DNA of 64,000 nt from Bosea beijingensis (GCF_030758975.1 NZ_CP132359.1:2514782-2578781); one strand, 5' to 3'; shown: positions 7,673 to 16,553, counted from the first letter of the stretch. The notes: generated by a model from the sequence alone, not told the origin. Program-made: numbers and translations.

Positions 7673-9483
7673 CAGAACTCCGCCCAGTCGTCGCGGCCGT
7701 TCATCGCGCGCAGCACCTTGCGTTGCAGCCTGGCGGGTTCGGTCGCGGGTACGGCTTCAATCGGGGCAGGCCGGCTGAAGGCGCCGCTGTCGGCCTTGCC
7801 GCTCAGCCGTTCCAGCGGGATCTGGAAGGAGGTGACGAGGGACTGAAGCCGCTTCGCCGAATTCTCGAGCGTGCCGGCGACGGCCTGGCTCTGCTCGACC
7901 ATCGTGGCGTTCTGCTGGGTCATCTCGTCGAGATGGGCCACGACCTTGGCGACCTCCTCGATCCCGTTCGCCTGCTCCTGCGAGGCGATCGAGATATCCG
8001 CGAGCGCGGTGGAGACCTGCCGCGAGGATTGTACGATCTCGGTCAGCGCGGCGCCGGCATCCTGGACCAGCTTCACGCCGGCCGCGACCTCCGCGGCCGA
8101 ATCCGTGATCAGCTTCTTGATGTCGTTGGCCGAATCGCTGGAGCGCTGGGCCAGCGCCCGGACTTCCGAGGCGACCACAGCGAAGCCCCGCCCCGCCTCG
8201 CCCGCCCGCGCCGCCTCGACGGCTGCGTTCAGGGCCAGCAGGTTGGTCTGGAAGGCGATCGTGTCGATGACGTTGATGATCTCGGCGATGTTGCTCGATG
8301 CGCGCTCGATGCGCTCCATCGCCGTGATCGCCGCGCTGACGATATCGCCGCCGCGATTGGCGATGGCATTGGCTTTCTCGCCGAGCATCGTCGCGTCCTG
8401 TGCCCGCGCCGCGCTCTGCTTGACGGAAGCCGCGAGCTCCTCGGTCGTGGCCGCCGTCTCCTCCAGCGAGGAGGCCTGTTCCTCGGTCCGCTGCGCGAGG
8501 TTGCGGCTGTCTTGGTTGATCGTCGTGGAGCCGGCCGCGAGCGTGCCGGAAATGTCGGCCGTCGTGGTCACGACGTCGCAGAGCGTTTCGATCAGGGCGT
8601 TCACGCCTTCGCAGAGATTGCGCAGGTCGCCGTCCTTGCCGGTCATCTCGATGCGCGGATTGAGGTTCTTCTGCTTGGCGGCGGCGACGACCTGTTGGGT
8701 CTCGGCGACCGTGAGCTGGAGCGCTTCCTGCTCGCGTCGCCGTGCGGTGATGTCGGAGGCGAATTTCACCACCTTGTACGGCCGCCCGGCCGAATCGAGG
8801 ATCGGATTATAGGTCGCCTGGATCCAGACCCGGCGCCCTCCCTTGCCGATGCGCAGATACTCTCCCTCGTCGTATTCGCCGCGGCCGAGCTTGGCCCAGA
8901 AGCGCTTGTACTCGTCAGATTGATGCTGCTCGGGTGTGATGAAAAGGCGGTGATGCTGGCCCTTGATCTCGTCGAGGCGGTAGCCGACGGCGTTCAGGAA
9001 GTTCTCGTTGGCATCGAGGATGGTGCCGTCGAGATTGAATTCGATGACGGCTTGCGATTTGCGGATCGCGGCGATCTGCGCTTCCGAATTGGCGATCTCG
9101 GCCTTCTGGGTGGTGATGTCGGTGGCGAACTTGACGATCCTGGTCGGCTTGCCGTCGCGTCCGAGCACCGGCGCGTAGATCGCCTGGAGCCAAAGTGGCG
9201 CGCTGTCCTTGCGGACGCGCAGGAACTGGCCCTCCTGCGGCTCTCCCTGGCGCAGCGCGTTCCAGAACGCCTTGTAGGCCGACGCTTCGGCCTCGTCCTT
9301 TTGCAGGAAGATGGCGTGGGGGCGGCCGACGATTTCCGCCAGCAGGTAGCCGGTTGCCGTAAGGAAATTTTCGTTAGCGGAGAGAACCTTGCCGGTGATG
9401 TCGAACTCGATCACGGCCTGCGATCGATGGATCGCTTCGATCTGCGCGGAAGCGCCGTCCTTGGTGAAGAAATTGAGAGCCAT
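7672..9483 (-). CDS. Soluble methyl-accepting chemotaxis protein with two PAS domains
   Basis: A 603-residue cytoplasmic chemoreceptor. Two closely similar PAS/PAC units (about 12-125 and 134-248; both carry SQAVIEF and VKFA-DIT) are followed by a short HAMP-like linker (about 255-310) and a methyl-accepting signalling domain whose hairpin tip reads [20 protein letters not shown] at 410-429. No transmembrane segment is seen, so it senses an internal signal, possibly redox or energy state. The last five residues, DWAEF, fit the xWxxF CheR-tethering pentapeptide. I start at ATG 9483, preceded by GGGAACGG; upstream residues are not family-like. A CtrA box lies about 225 bp upstream. Confidence 0.92.
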   Translation of the reverse strand: MALNFFTKDGASAQIEAIHRSQAVIEFDITGKVLSANENFLTATGYLLAEIVGRPHAIFLQKDEAEASAYKAFWNALRQGEPQEGQFLRVRKDSAPLWLQAIYAPVLGRDGKPTRIVKFATDITTQKAEIANSEAQIAAIRKSQAVIEFNLDGTILDANENFLNAVGYRLDEIKGQHHRLFITPEQHQSDEYKRFWAKLGRGEYDEGEYLRIGKGGRRVWIQATYNPILDSAGRPYKVVKFASDITARRREQEALQLTVAETQQVVAAAKQKNLNPRIEMTGKDGDLRNLCEGVNALIETLCDVVTTTADISGTLAAGSTTINQDSRNLAQRTEEQASSLEETAATTEELAASVKQSAARAQDATMLGEKANAIANRGGDIVSAAITAMERIERASSNIAEIINVIDTIAFQTNLLALNAAVEAARAGEAGRGFAVVASEVRALAQRSSDSANDIKKLITDSAAEVAAGVKLVQDAGAALTEIVQSSRQVSTALADISIASQEQANGIEEVAKVVAHLDEMTQQNATMVEQSQAVAGTLENSAKRLQSLVTSFQIPLERLSGKADSGAFSRPAPIEAVPATEPARLQRKVLRAMNGRDDWAEF

Positions 9484-9814
9484 TCCCGTTCCCAGCGCGA
9501 TGTGACGCAGAGAAGAAAGCTCTACCCAAGTTAAATAACGAACGGAGGCGTCTGCAGGAGCGGTTAAGGGTTTGTTAGCTGCGTTTAACGGCAGGAACAA
9601 AATTCATAAACTGGATGCCATTATGGTCTACTTTTTGCGGCGGCCATGCCACTTTCGGTGAATTGGCGTGGATTTTTCTACCAAGGTCTGTTAATGTATT
9701 AACGGGTGTTAACAGAACCTTAATGGACTTGGCACAGGTTTGTTGTCGTTTGATAACTGTAAGATACTACGGATTGACCTCATCGGGAGTCTCTATTCTG
9801 CCGGATAAGGTGAA
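9484..9814. other. Divergent chemoreceptor / globin-sensor intergenic region
   Basis: This 331 bp AT-rich gap lies between the minus-strand chemoreceptor and the plus-strand globin-coupled protein. No gene is seen. It is rich in TTAA: 9531, 9564, 9585, 9691, 9699, 9709 and 9720, including one exact CtrA-type box (9708-9723), a weaker TTAA-N7-TTAG (9564-9578), and a palindrome GTTAAT-gt-ATTAAC (9690-9703). Confidence 0.6.
9708..9723 (-). promoter_or_regulatory. CtrA-type box (TTAA-N7-TTAAC)
   Basis: Read on the minus strand the sequence is TTAAGGTTCTGTTAAC, an exact match to the CtrA consensus TTAA-N7-TTAAC. It is placed about 225 bp before the chemoreceptor and 92 bp before the globin-sensor gene. 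CtrA controls motility and chemotaxis genes in many alphaproteobacteria (established); binding here is inferred. Confidence 0.5.
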
Positions 9815-11173
9815 ATGCTGAGCGCAGCGCTCTGGGAAGACGAAGATTTTGCGCAACTGAAGGTTGAGATTTCAACCTTAAGCAGCAATGTTCCCGCGCC
9901 TGTGCGCGCTATGGTCGCAAGCACGGTCAAGCACTTCGCCAGCGAGCTGGTCGACGAGCTCTGGGTGGATCTCGCGCGTCATATCCGGGTCCAGGCCCTG
10001 TTCGACAACGAGAGCCTGGCCAGGCGTTTTCGAGGCGCGCTGTTGCAGTGGCTGGTCGAGATCTTCCCGCGGGAGCCGCTTGACCCGACGCTGTTCCTCA
10101 TGCGCCAGTCCGAGATCGGGTCGACCCATGCTCGCATCCAGATTCCGACCTCGCTGAGCATGCTCGCGGCGCGGGCGTTCAAGCGCGGCATCTACAACAA
10201 TCTCAAGCATACCCGGCTGTCGCGCGACGAATTCGCCCAGGCCGCGCTCTATGTCTCAGGTGTCGTCGATATCGCGACGGCGGCGATCACCGCCGCCCAT
10301 ATCAGCGGGCTCGACCGCAACCTGCGTGCGGAGGAAGCGCTTCGACAGGTCTCGATCGACCACGATTTCCGTGCCGAGCGGGAAAAGCAGAAGGCGTCGC
10401 TCGCTGAATGGGCGCAGGCCGTCTTTTTCGGTTCCCATATCGTCGGCGAGGCCGATGGCGTCCTGCCGCTCAGCCGCTCCGAATTCGGTTTGTGGTTTTC
10501 CCATCGGGCGAACCTGCTGTTCGGCCGGACCGCGGAATATGCCTCGATCGCCCGGCTCGTCGATCACGCCGACACCCATATCCGGCAACTGCGCGACGGT
10601 GGGGCTGCGTCGCGCAGCCAGGAGCATCTGCGCGAGATCCGGCAGATCGTCGGCCAGATCAACAACCTCCTGAGTGTCCAGTTCAGCCATTCCTTCGACA
10701 TGGGCAGCGCCAGGGACCCGCTGTCGCGGCTGCTGAATCGGCGGTTCCTCAGGGCCGCGATCTCCCGCGAGATCGCGCTGCGCCGGCGGACGAGCCGTGC
10801 GTTCTCGATGATCATGCTCGAGATCTCGCAGTTCGAGACCCTGCGGGCTCGCCTCGGCGAGGCAGGTGCCGATACGGTCGTCCAGCAGACGGCCGCGATG
10901 CTGCTCAACGCCGTGCGCTCGAGCGACACCGTCTTCAGCATGGGCCGGGAGACCTTCCTGATCATCCGGGTCGGGACGGATGGCAGGGAAGCGGCGGTCT
11001 TCGCCCGCAGCATCGTCGAAAGCTATGCGGCGACGCATTTCTCGATCGACGGCCAGACCGTCCTGAAGAACACGCTGAATGTCGGCGTCATCGAATATGA
11101 CGGCCATCCCGATCCGCGCCGCCTCGTCGACCAGGTCGCCAACGCCTTGCGCAACGAGAAGGTCGGCAAGTGA
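9815..11173 (+). CDS. Globin-coupled sensor with degenerate GGDEF domain (DosC-like)
   Basis: A 452-residue protein with the full DosC (YddV) layout. An N-terminal globin keeps the proximal haem histidine (H105 in IGSTHARIQIP). The middle domain contains LPLSRSEFGLWFSHR (218-231), close to DosC's LPLSQADFGLWFNHK. The C-terminal domain starts DPLSRLLNRRFLR (301) and has diguanylate-cyclase fold features such as VRSSDTVFS. But the active-site GGDEF reads GRETF (377-381), and the metal-binding Asp motif (IDVDKFK in DosC) reads LEISQFE (335-341), so cyclase activity is unlikely. In my recalled alignment the distal haem Tyr is Trp50 and the distal Leu is Phe72. Start ATG 9815 with AAGG upstream. 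Confidence 0.88.
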   Translation: MLSAALWEDEDFAQLKVEISTLSSNVPAPVRAMVASTVKHFASELVDELWVDLARHIRVQALFDNESLARRFRGALLQWLVEIFPREPLDPTLFLMRQSEIGSTHARIQIPTSLSMLAARAFKRGIYNNLKHTRLSRDEFAQAALYVSGVVDIATAAITAAHISGLDRNLRAEEALRQVSIDHDFRAEREKQKASLAEWAQAVFFGSHIVGEADGVLPLSRSEFGLWFSHRANLLFGRTAEYASIARLVDHADTHIRQLRDGGAASRSQEHLREIRQIVGQINNLLSVQFSHSFDMGSARDPLSRLLNRRFLRAAISREIALRRRTSRAFSMIMLEISQFETLRARLGEAGADTVVQQTAAMLLNAVRSSDTVFSMGRETFLIIRVGTDGREAAVFARSIVESYAATHFSIDGQTVLKNTLNVGVIEYDGHPDPRRLVDQVANALRNEKVGK

Positions 11174-11313
11174 AGTATCCTTTGAAGCGCCCTCGCGACG
11201 CGATTCGTCCGTCCGGATCTTGACCCGCCCCGCAATCCCGCTCCCTCGCGGGATCGAATCCGCGTCTCGCGGGTTGATCCGCTACGCCGCCGATGTGGCG
11301 CAAGGAGCAGGAT

Positions 11314-11763
11314 ATGATGACGATCAGGCAGACAACCACCACCATCGCCGCCGTTCTGATGCTGGCTGCGCCGGCCATGGCCCAGCAGCGCTCGCTCGGC
11401 CCCTCGACCGGCACCGTTCGCCTCGAGCAGGTCCAGGCCGGCTTCATCGCCTCGGGCGAGGCTGGGGGCGGGACCTTGCGCTACCAGGGTCGCTCCTACC
11501 CGATCACGGTCGGCGGGCTCGGCATCGGCTCGATCGGCGCTTCACGCTCGGTCGCCTCCGGCACGGTCTACGGGCTGCGCCGCGTCTCCGACTTCGCGGG
11601 CCCCTATGTCCAGCTCAAGGAGGGCTGGGCCGTCGGTGCCGCGGGCCGTGGCACCACCTGGCTGCGCAACGACAAGGGCGTGACGCTCAGGCTCGCCACC
11701 CGCCGCCAGGGGCTTCAGCTCCAGCTCGGCGCCGACGGCGTGCTGATCGGTTTCCGGAACTAG
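11314..11763 (+). CDS. Secreted small protein of unknown function
   Basis: A 149-residue protein with a clear Sec signal peptide (hydrophobic stretch ending in AAPAMA before QQRS, cleavage near residue 24). The mature part is Gly-rich and beta-prone (GGGTLRYQGRSYPITVGGLG, then GSIGASRSVASGTVYGLRRV), somewhat reminiscent of the DUF1134 / EipA-like periplasmic families, but I cannot assign it. ATG 11314 is chosen because AAGGAG lies 6 nt upstream; an in-frame ATG at 11293 lacks this. It stands alone between the globin sensor and the polysaccharide genes. Confidence 0.75.
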   Translation: MMTIRQTTTTIAAVLMLAAPAMAQQRSLGPSTGTVRLEQVQAGFIASGEAGGGTLRYQGRSYPITVGGLGIGSIGASRSVASGTVYGLRRVSDFAGPYVQLKEGWAVGAAGRGTTWLRNDKGVTLRLATRRQGLQLQLGADGVLIGFRN

Positions 11764-11805
11764 GCCGGGACGCTTTGGGCGCATCAAGCAGTAGCCTCTA
11801 GGCTT

Positions 11806-12858
11806 TTGCGCCGCCTCGACTATGGTGCGGGCACTTTGGAAAGCGTGCTCCGCCCCCTGACGATCTGTGCTGCCGCCGCCGTTCTGGCGGCGGTGCTGTG
11901 CGTGGCCCTGCGCCCGCTCCTGTTGCGCTATGCGCTCGCGCGGCCGAATGCCCGGTCCAGCCACAAAATTCCGACCCCGCAGGGCGGCGGCATCGCCGTT
12001 CTCGCGGGCGCCTTCCTCGCGCTCGGCGCATCGCTTTGGCTCGCCCCGGTCGAGGGCGAGGCGGCACGTGCCGTGCTGGTGCTCGCGCTTGCGGTGACAG
12101 GGCTCGGCATCGTCGGCGCCTGGGATGACATCCGGCCCTTGCCGGCGAGCGTCAGGCTCGTGCTTCAGGCAGCCTGCGTCGGTTTCGTGCTGTTTCGCGC
12201 CGCACCGGAATTGCGCCTGTTTCCCGAATTGCTGCCGCTCTCGGTCGAACGCGCCCTCGCGCTCTTTGCAGGGGTCTGGTTCGTCAACCTCGTCAATTTC
12301 ATGGACGGGCTCGACTGGATCACGGTCGCCGGCATGGTGCCGCTGGCGGCGGCTCTGGCGCTCGCCGGGATGAGCGGCACGATCGACCCGGTGACGGGCT
12401 GGCTCGCGGCCGCGCTTGGCGGCGGCCTTCTTGGCTTCGCACCATTCAACCGGCCGGTCGCGCGACTCTTCCTCGGCGATGTCGGCTCGCTGCCGATCGG
12501 GCTGGTCACCGCCTATCTGCTCTACCGTCTGGCCGGCACCGGCGCCTTCGCCGCGGCGCTGATCCTGCCGCTCTACCACATCGCCGACGCGACGATCACG
12601 CTGCTGCGTCGCCTCGCCCGTGGCGAGAAGGTCTGGGAGGCGCATCGCTCGCATTTCTACCAGCAGGCGACGACGAACGGCTTCAGCGTGCTCGCCGTGG
12701 TCGGCCGCGTCGCCCTGCTCAATCTCGCGCTTGCCGTGATCGCGGGCATTTCGCTGGCCTGGCCGGCGCTCCCGGTCCAGTTCGTCTGCCTGGCCGCTGC
12801 CGCCTTGCTCACCGGCTTCCTCCTGCACCGCTTCGCGACCGGCCCCCGGCATGGCTGA
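11806..12858 (+). CDS. Polyprenyl-phosphate sugar-1-phosphate transferase (WecA/MraY family)
   Basis: A 350-residue multi-pass membrane enzyme of glycosyltransferase family 4 (PNPT superfamily), which moves a sugar-1-phosphate from a UDP-sugar onto undecaprenyl phosphate to start a surface polysaccharide repeat. Motifs are SSHKIPTPQGGGIA (about 51-64), the catalytic FMDGLDW (near 165; often NFMDGIDG), and LGDVGSLPIG (near 224). About ten hydrophobic segments follow. The start is uncertain: TTG 11806, TTG 11836 or GTG 11845 are all possible and none has a strong ribosome site. The end overlaps the next gene by 8 bp, so they are co-translated. Confidence 0.85.
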   Translation: MRRLDYGAGTLESVLRPLTICAAAAVLAAVLCVALRPLLLRYALARPNARSSHKIPTPQGGGIAVLAGAFLALGASLWLAPVEGEAARAVLVLALAVTGLGIVGAWDDIRPLPASVRLVLQAACVGFVLFRAAPELRLFPELLPLSVERALALFAGVWFVNLVNFMDGLDWITVAGMVPLAAALALAGMSGTIDPVTGWLAAALGGGLLGFAPFNRPVARLFLGDVGSLPIGLVTAYLLYRLAGTGAFAAALILPLYHIADATITLLRRLARGEKVWEAHRSHFYQQATTNGFSVLAVVGRVALLNLALAVIAGISLAWPALPVQFVCLAAAALLTGFLLHRFATGPRHG

Positions 12859-13780
12859 CCAGCGCGTCCTCGTCACCGGCGCGAGCGGCTTCGTCGGGCC
12901 GCATGTCGTCGCGGCTTTGCTTGAGGCCGGCTACGTCCCGCGCCTCGCCCTGCGCAATCCCCGGCCCGTCCCTGCCGGAGCGGAGAGCGTGGAGACCGGT
13001 GATCTGTCAGGCCCCGTCGACTGGCGCCCTGCTCTGGAGGGCGTCGACCATGTCGTGCATATGGCCGGCCTCGCCCATGCCGGGCCGGGGCTCGACGAGG
13101 CGCTCTACCGGCGGATCAACACCGAGGCGACGCTGGAGCTCGCACGCGCCGCCGAAAAGGCGGGCATACGGCGCTTCGTATACCTGTCCTCGATCAAGGC
13201 GCTGACCGGCGTCTTCGACGGCCCGCCGCTGACCGAGGATAGCCCGCCGGCGCCCGGCGATCCCTATGGCCGCTCCAAGCTCGCGGCCGAACAGGGCCTC
13301 GCCGCGCGCGACCTCGACTGGGTCGCACTGCGTCCGGTCCTGATCTACGGGCCGGGCGTGAAGGCCAATATGGCCGCCTTGCTCAAGCTGGCGCGCCTGC
13401 CGCTGCCGCTGCCGCTGGGCGGATTGAAGGCACCGCGCTCGCTGCTCGCCGTCGAGAATCTGGCCAGCGCCATCCTGTTCGCGCTGACGCCCGCCTGTCC
13501 GGTGCGGCAGAGCTACACCCTCTCCGATCCCGAGCCGATCAGCGTTGCCGATATGCTGGCTGCGATGCGCGCCGGGCTCGGCCGCGGTCCCGGCCTGCTG
13601 CCGGTGCCGGAGGCGTGGCTGCGCCGACTGGCGGGCCTCGCCGGCCGCGAGGAGACCTTCCTGAAGCTGGCGGGGAGTGTCGTCGCCCGGCCGGAGCGTC
13701 TGCTCAGGGCTGGCTGGCGGCCGCAGGTTGAGACGAAGGCGGCGCTGGCGCGTCTGGCCGCTTCGAGTCGCGCCGGCTGA
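12851..13780 (+). CDS. NAD-dependent epimerase/dehydratase (extended SDR)
   Basis: A 309-residue extended short-chain dehydrogenase. The nucleotide-binding TGASGFVGPHV lies at residues 9-19 and the catalytic YGRSK near 137, with a serine pair at SSIKA around 115. Such enzymes beside a WecA-like transferase usually reduce or epimerise a nucleotide sugar (UDP-4-keto-QuiNAc reductase is a common role for this gene pair), but the substrate cannot be read from sequence. Its start lies inside the end of the transferase gene and its end overlaps the facing dehydratase gene by 77 bp. Confidence 0.88.
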   Translation: MADQRVLVTGASGFVGPHVVAALLEAGYVPRLALRNPRPVPAGAESVETGDLSGPVDWRPALEGVDHVVHMAGLAHAGPGLDEALYRRINTEATLELARAAEKAGIRRFVYLSSIKALTGVFDGPPLTEDSPPAPGDPYGRSKLAAEQGLAARDLDWVALRPVLIYGPGVKANMAALLKLARLPLPLPLGGLKAPRSLLAVENLASAILFALTPACPVRQSYTLSDPEPISVADMLAAMRAGLGRGPGLLPVPEAWLRRLAGLAGREETFLKLAGSVVARPERLLRAGWRPQVETKAALARLAASSRAG

Positions 13781-15668
13781 AATCCGGGATCGCCTCGTCG
13801 AGCACGGCCTTGGCCGCTGTCTCGTCATTGGCCTTCACGGCCGCAGCCAGCCGCGCCAGCCAGGCTTCGATCCGGACGCGGCCGGCGAAGATCGGCTTGG
13901 CCGCCATCACGCCGTCGAGCCCGGTTTCGGCCATCGGCTCGTCATGGGCGAACAGGATTTCGTGCAGGCGCTCGCCCGGCCTGACGCCGGAGACGACAAT
14001 CTCGATATCCTCGCCGGGCTCGAAGCCGGCGAGGCGGACCATCCGCTCGGCCAGATCCATGATCCGCATCGGCTGGCCCATCTTGAGCACATAGACGGCG
14101 GCGCGATCGGCTTCCGCTTCCCCGGCGCGGGCATGGGAGGCGGCGGTCAGCACGAGGTCGCAAGCCTCGCGGATCGTCATGAAATAGCGGATCATATCGG
14201 GGCTGGTGACCGTGACCGGTCCGCCGCGGGCGATCTGCGCCTTGAATTTCGGCACCACCGAGCCGGCCGAGCCCAGCACGTTGCCGAAGCGCACCGCGAC
14301 GAGACGGATGCCGGAATCGGCGGCCACCAGCTCGGCATCGCGCGACTGCGCATAGATCTCGGCGAAGCGCTTGGTCGCGCCCAGCATCGAGACGGGCTCG
14401 ATCGCCTTGTCGGTCGAGATCATCACGAAGGTCCGGGCACCGGCCGCGACGGCGGCGTCCATGACGTTCACCGAGCCGAAGATATTGGTCTTGATACCCT
14501 CGCTCCAGTCCGCCTCCAGATAGGGGACGTGCTTGAGCGCGGCGGCGTGGACGACGATGTCGGGCTTGAAGCCGGCGAAGAGCGGCATGACGCGCTCGCG
14601 GTCGCGCACATCGGCCAGTACGCCGGAGACGGCGGTGTCCGGTGCCTGAACGGAGAGTTGCTCGCTGATCTGGAACAGGGCCGGTTCCGAGCTTTCGACG
14701 ATGAGCAGTTCGGCCGCGCCGAAGGCGGCGCAGCGCAGGCAGATCTCGGAGCCGATCGAGCCACCGCCGCCGGTGACGATGACGCGCTTGCCCTTCAGGA
14801 ACGTGCCCAGCCGGTAGCGGTCGATCGTGACGGTCGAGCGTACCAGCAGGTCCTCGATCTCGAGCGGCGCGACTTCGGTGTCGCGCACGCCTTCGCCCAA
14901 GCTATCGATGCGCGAGATCGGCAAAGCAAGCTTGCGCGTGCGGGCCAGCCATTTCTCCGGCTGCGCTTCCGGCACGAGGGCGGCCGGCGTGGCGACGATG
15001 CGGCGATAGGCTTCGCCGCGCTCGATCGCTTCGCCGGCGACGCGTTCGAGATCGCTGAGCAGGCCGAGCACCGGCACGCCGCGGATCGACTGGCCGAGAT
15101 CGTCGGGGCGCGGCGACAGGATGCCGGCAGGCCGCAGGCGCCGCATCGTGCCGGCTTCCATGGCGCGGATCACCATTTCGACCTCGACGCCTCGTCCGAG
15201 CAGTAGCGTCGGCAGGCTCGCCTCGCGCACGGCGCTGGTCCGCGAACGCGCATATTTGAAGTAGCGATAGGCCAGCCGCGGGCCACCGAGCAGGGAGACC
15301 TGCACGAGCCAGTACAGGGCGATCGAGATCTTGCCGAAATAGAAGGCGCCGTAGAAATTCGGCGCGACCAGCACGTAGTCGACGGCGAGCAGCGAGACCG
15401 TCAGGACGGAGACCGCCTTGACGATGTTCGAGAGGTCCGGCAGCGAGGCGAAGCGCCATTTCGAGCGGTACAGCGAGAACAGCCAGTAGATCAGCCCGGC
15501 ATAGGCGACGAAGAAGGGCAGGAAGCGCGGGAGGTAACGCAGGTGCTCGGTGAGCTGCGCCCCCTCGAACCGCACGACGAAGACGAGCCAGATCGCCAGC
15601 GCCGTGACCGCGAGGTCATGCAGGACGACGGCGAGCTTCTTGAGGTTCTGTTTCGGGAGGGCGGCCAT
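13704..15668 (-). CDS. Nucleotide-sugar 4,6-dehydratase, CapD/WbpM/PglF type
   Basis: A 654-residue membrane-anchored enzyme. Four hydrophobic helices fill residues about 13-130, a linking domain follows, and the SDR domain begins with IVTGGGGSIGSE (296-307). The catalytic region reads STDKAIEPVSMLGATK, where Met replaces the usual SDR Tyr, as in WbpM and PglF, which make UDP-4-keto-6-deoxy sugars from UDP-GlcNAc. That product would suit the SDR and WecA-like enzymes encoded on the opposite strand. The C-terminal Ala/Pro/Ser tail overlaps the SDR gene by 77 bp. Start ATG 15668, with the cytosolic N-terminus typical of the family. Confidence 0.9.
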   Translation of the reverse strand: MAALPKQNLKKLAVVLHDLAVTALAIWLVFVVRFEGAQLTEHLRYLPRFLPFFVAYAGLIYWLFSLYRSKWRFASLPDLSNIVKAVSVLTVSLLAVDYVLVAPNFYGAFYFGKISIALYWLVQVSLLGGPRLAYRYFKYARSRTSAVREASLPTLLLGRGVEVEMVIRAMEAGTMRRLRPAGILSPRPDDLGQSIRGVPVLGLLSDLERVAGEAIERGEAYRRIVATPAALVPEAQPEKWLARTRKLALPISRIDSLGEGVRDTEVAPLEIEDLLVRSTVTIDRYRLGTFLKGKRVIVTGGGGSIGSEICLRCAAFGAAELLIVESSEPALFQISEQLSVQAPDTAVSGVLADVRDRERVMPLFAGFKPDIVVHAAALKHVPYLEADWSEGIKTNIFGSVNVMDAAVAAGARTFVMISTDKAIEPVSMLGATKRFAEIYAQSRDAELVAADSGIRLVAVRFGNVLGSAGSVVPKFKAQIARGGPVTVTSPDMIRYFMTIREACDLVLTAASHARAGEAEADRAAVYVLKMGQPMRIMDLAERMVRLAGFEPGEDIEIVVSGVRPGERLHEILFAHDEPMAETGLDGVMAAKPIFAGRVRIEAWLARLAAAVKANDETAAKAVLDEAIPDFSRRDSKRPDAPAPPSSQPAAASQP

Positions 15669-15782
15669 GTAAGGGCGGTATCCCGCTCCCTCGGCGGCTT
15701 GTCAACGCGGTGGGGGCATCTGTCCGAAAGGCGGAGCGCGGTTTTCGGGAAGGCCGATGCCGGTCAAAATCTGGAGGATCGC

Positions 15783-16379
15783 TCAGCGGGTTTGCGGCCG
15801 GGCTTCCAGCGCGCTTAGCACGAAGGCGATCATCTCGTCCGGCGTCGGGCCGGGGATGCACTCGCATTGCGTAATCAATAGCGGGTGCATGAAGCGGATC
15901 ATCGCGGTGCGGATGCAGCCGGTGGCATGGGCCGGTTCCATCGGCCGGAATTCGCCGCGGGCGATACCGTCCGCGACCACGCGGCGCAGCACGACGTCGA
16001 AGCGCTCGATATGGGCGATGATCGCGTCCCAGCTCTCCTCCATCGCGGCGCAGACCATCTCCTGCATGCGGGCGTGGCCGGCGAAGCGGGCGGCGTTCAG
16101 GCGATAGGACGTCGCGAGGATGTCGCGCAGGCGCTCGGCGGCGGAGCGGTCTTCATCGGCGATGGCGGCGATCGCCTCTTCCTGCTCGCGCTTGTAGCGC
16201 TCGAGCACGGCCTCGTTGATCGACTTCTTGGAATCGAAGAAGCGATAGACGTTGGCGGGGCTCATCCGCAGGGATTTGGCGATGTCCGCCACGGTCGTCT
16301 TCTGGTACCCGATATCGCGGAAGAAGCGCTCGGCGGTGTCGACGATGGTCTGCCTGGTATCGCGTTCGGGATTGCTCAC
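15783..16379 (-). CDS. TetR/AcrR family transcriptional regulator
   Basis: A 198-residue one-component repressor. The N-terminal helix-turn-helix is clear: RQTIVDTAERFFRDIGYQKTTV, then ADIAKSLRMSPANVYRFFDSK (about 10-52), a form common in Hyphomicrobiales regulators that sit by efflux genes. The ligand-binding helices that follow give no ligand clue. Its upstream DNA contains a perfect 17 bp palindrome 53 bp before the start, likely its own operator, and an FNR/FixK-type box further upstream. The gene downstream on the same strand is the facing-away CapD-like gene, so TetR appears monocistronic. Confidence 0.92.
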   Translation of the reverse strand: MSNPERDTRQTIVDTAERFFRDIGYQKTTVADIAKSLRMSPANVYRFFDSKKSINEAVLERYKREQEEAIAAIADEDRSAAERLRDILATSYRLNAARFAGHARMQEMVCAAMEESWDAIIAHIERFDVVLRRVVADGIARGEFRPMEPAHATGCIRTAMIRFMHPLLITQCECIPGPTPDEMIAFVLSALEARPQTR

Positions 16380-16431
16380 GGCGTCGTCGGCTGGGTTGTT
16401 TCAAACGAAAAGCGGTGAAGAATTGATCATT

Positions 16432-16448
16432 ATGACGAATTTCGTCAT
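16432..16448. promoter_or_regulatory. Palindromic operator upstream of the TetR gene
   Basis: ATGACGAA-T-TTCGTCAT is a perfect palindrome with 8 bp arms. A further TTCGTCA follows directly (16449-16455), and a looser ATTCG...CGAAT pair covers 16448-16469. It is 53-69 bp upstream of the TetR start codon, the usual place for an autoregulatory operator. The half-site ATGACGAA recurs in the element at 18318-18341. Confidence 0.6.
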
Positions 16449-16481
16449 TCGTCAACATTATGGCGAATAAAGACTTTTGCC

Positions 16482-16495
16482 TTGATGTGCATCAA
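16482..16495. promoter_or_regulatory. FNR/FixK-type box (TTGAT-N4-ATCAA)
   Basis: TTGATGTGCATCAA matches the FNR/FixK anaerobox consensus TTGAT-N4-ATCAA exactly. Its centre is about 109 bp upstream of the TetR start and about 48 bp upstream of the operator centre; a class II activator site at -41.5 would put the transcription start within the palindrome. A low-oxygen input to this regulator is therefore plausible but inferred. Confidence 0.5.
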
Positions 16496-16553
16496 TCTCC
16501 GGCTGGAGTCCTGCTGAAGGAACGGATCGGGGCGTGCGAGGTTCCCGGCCGGC

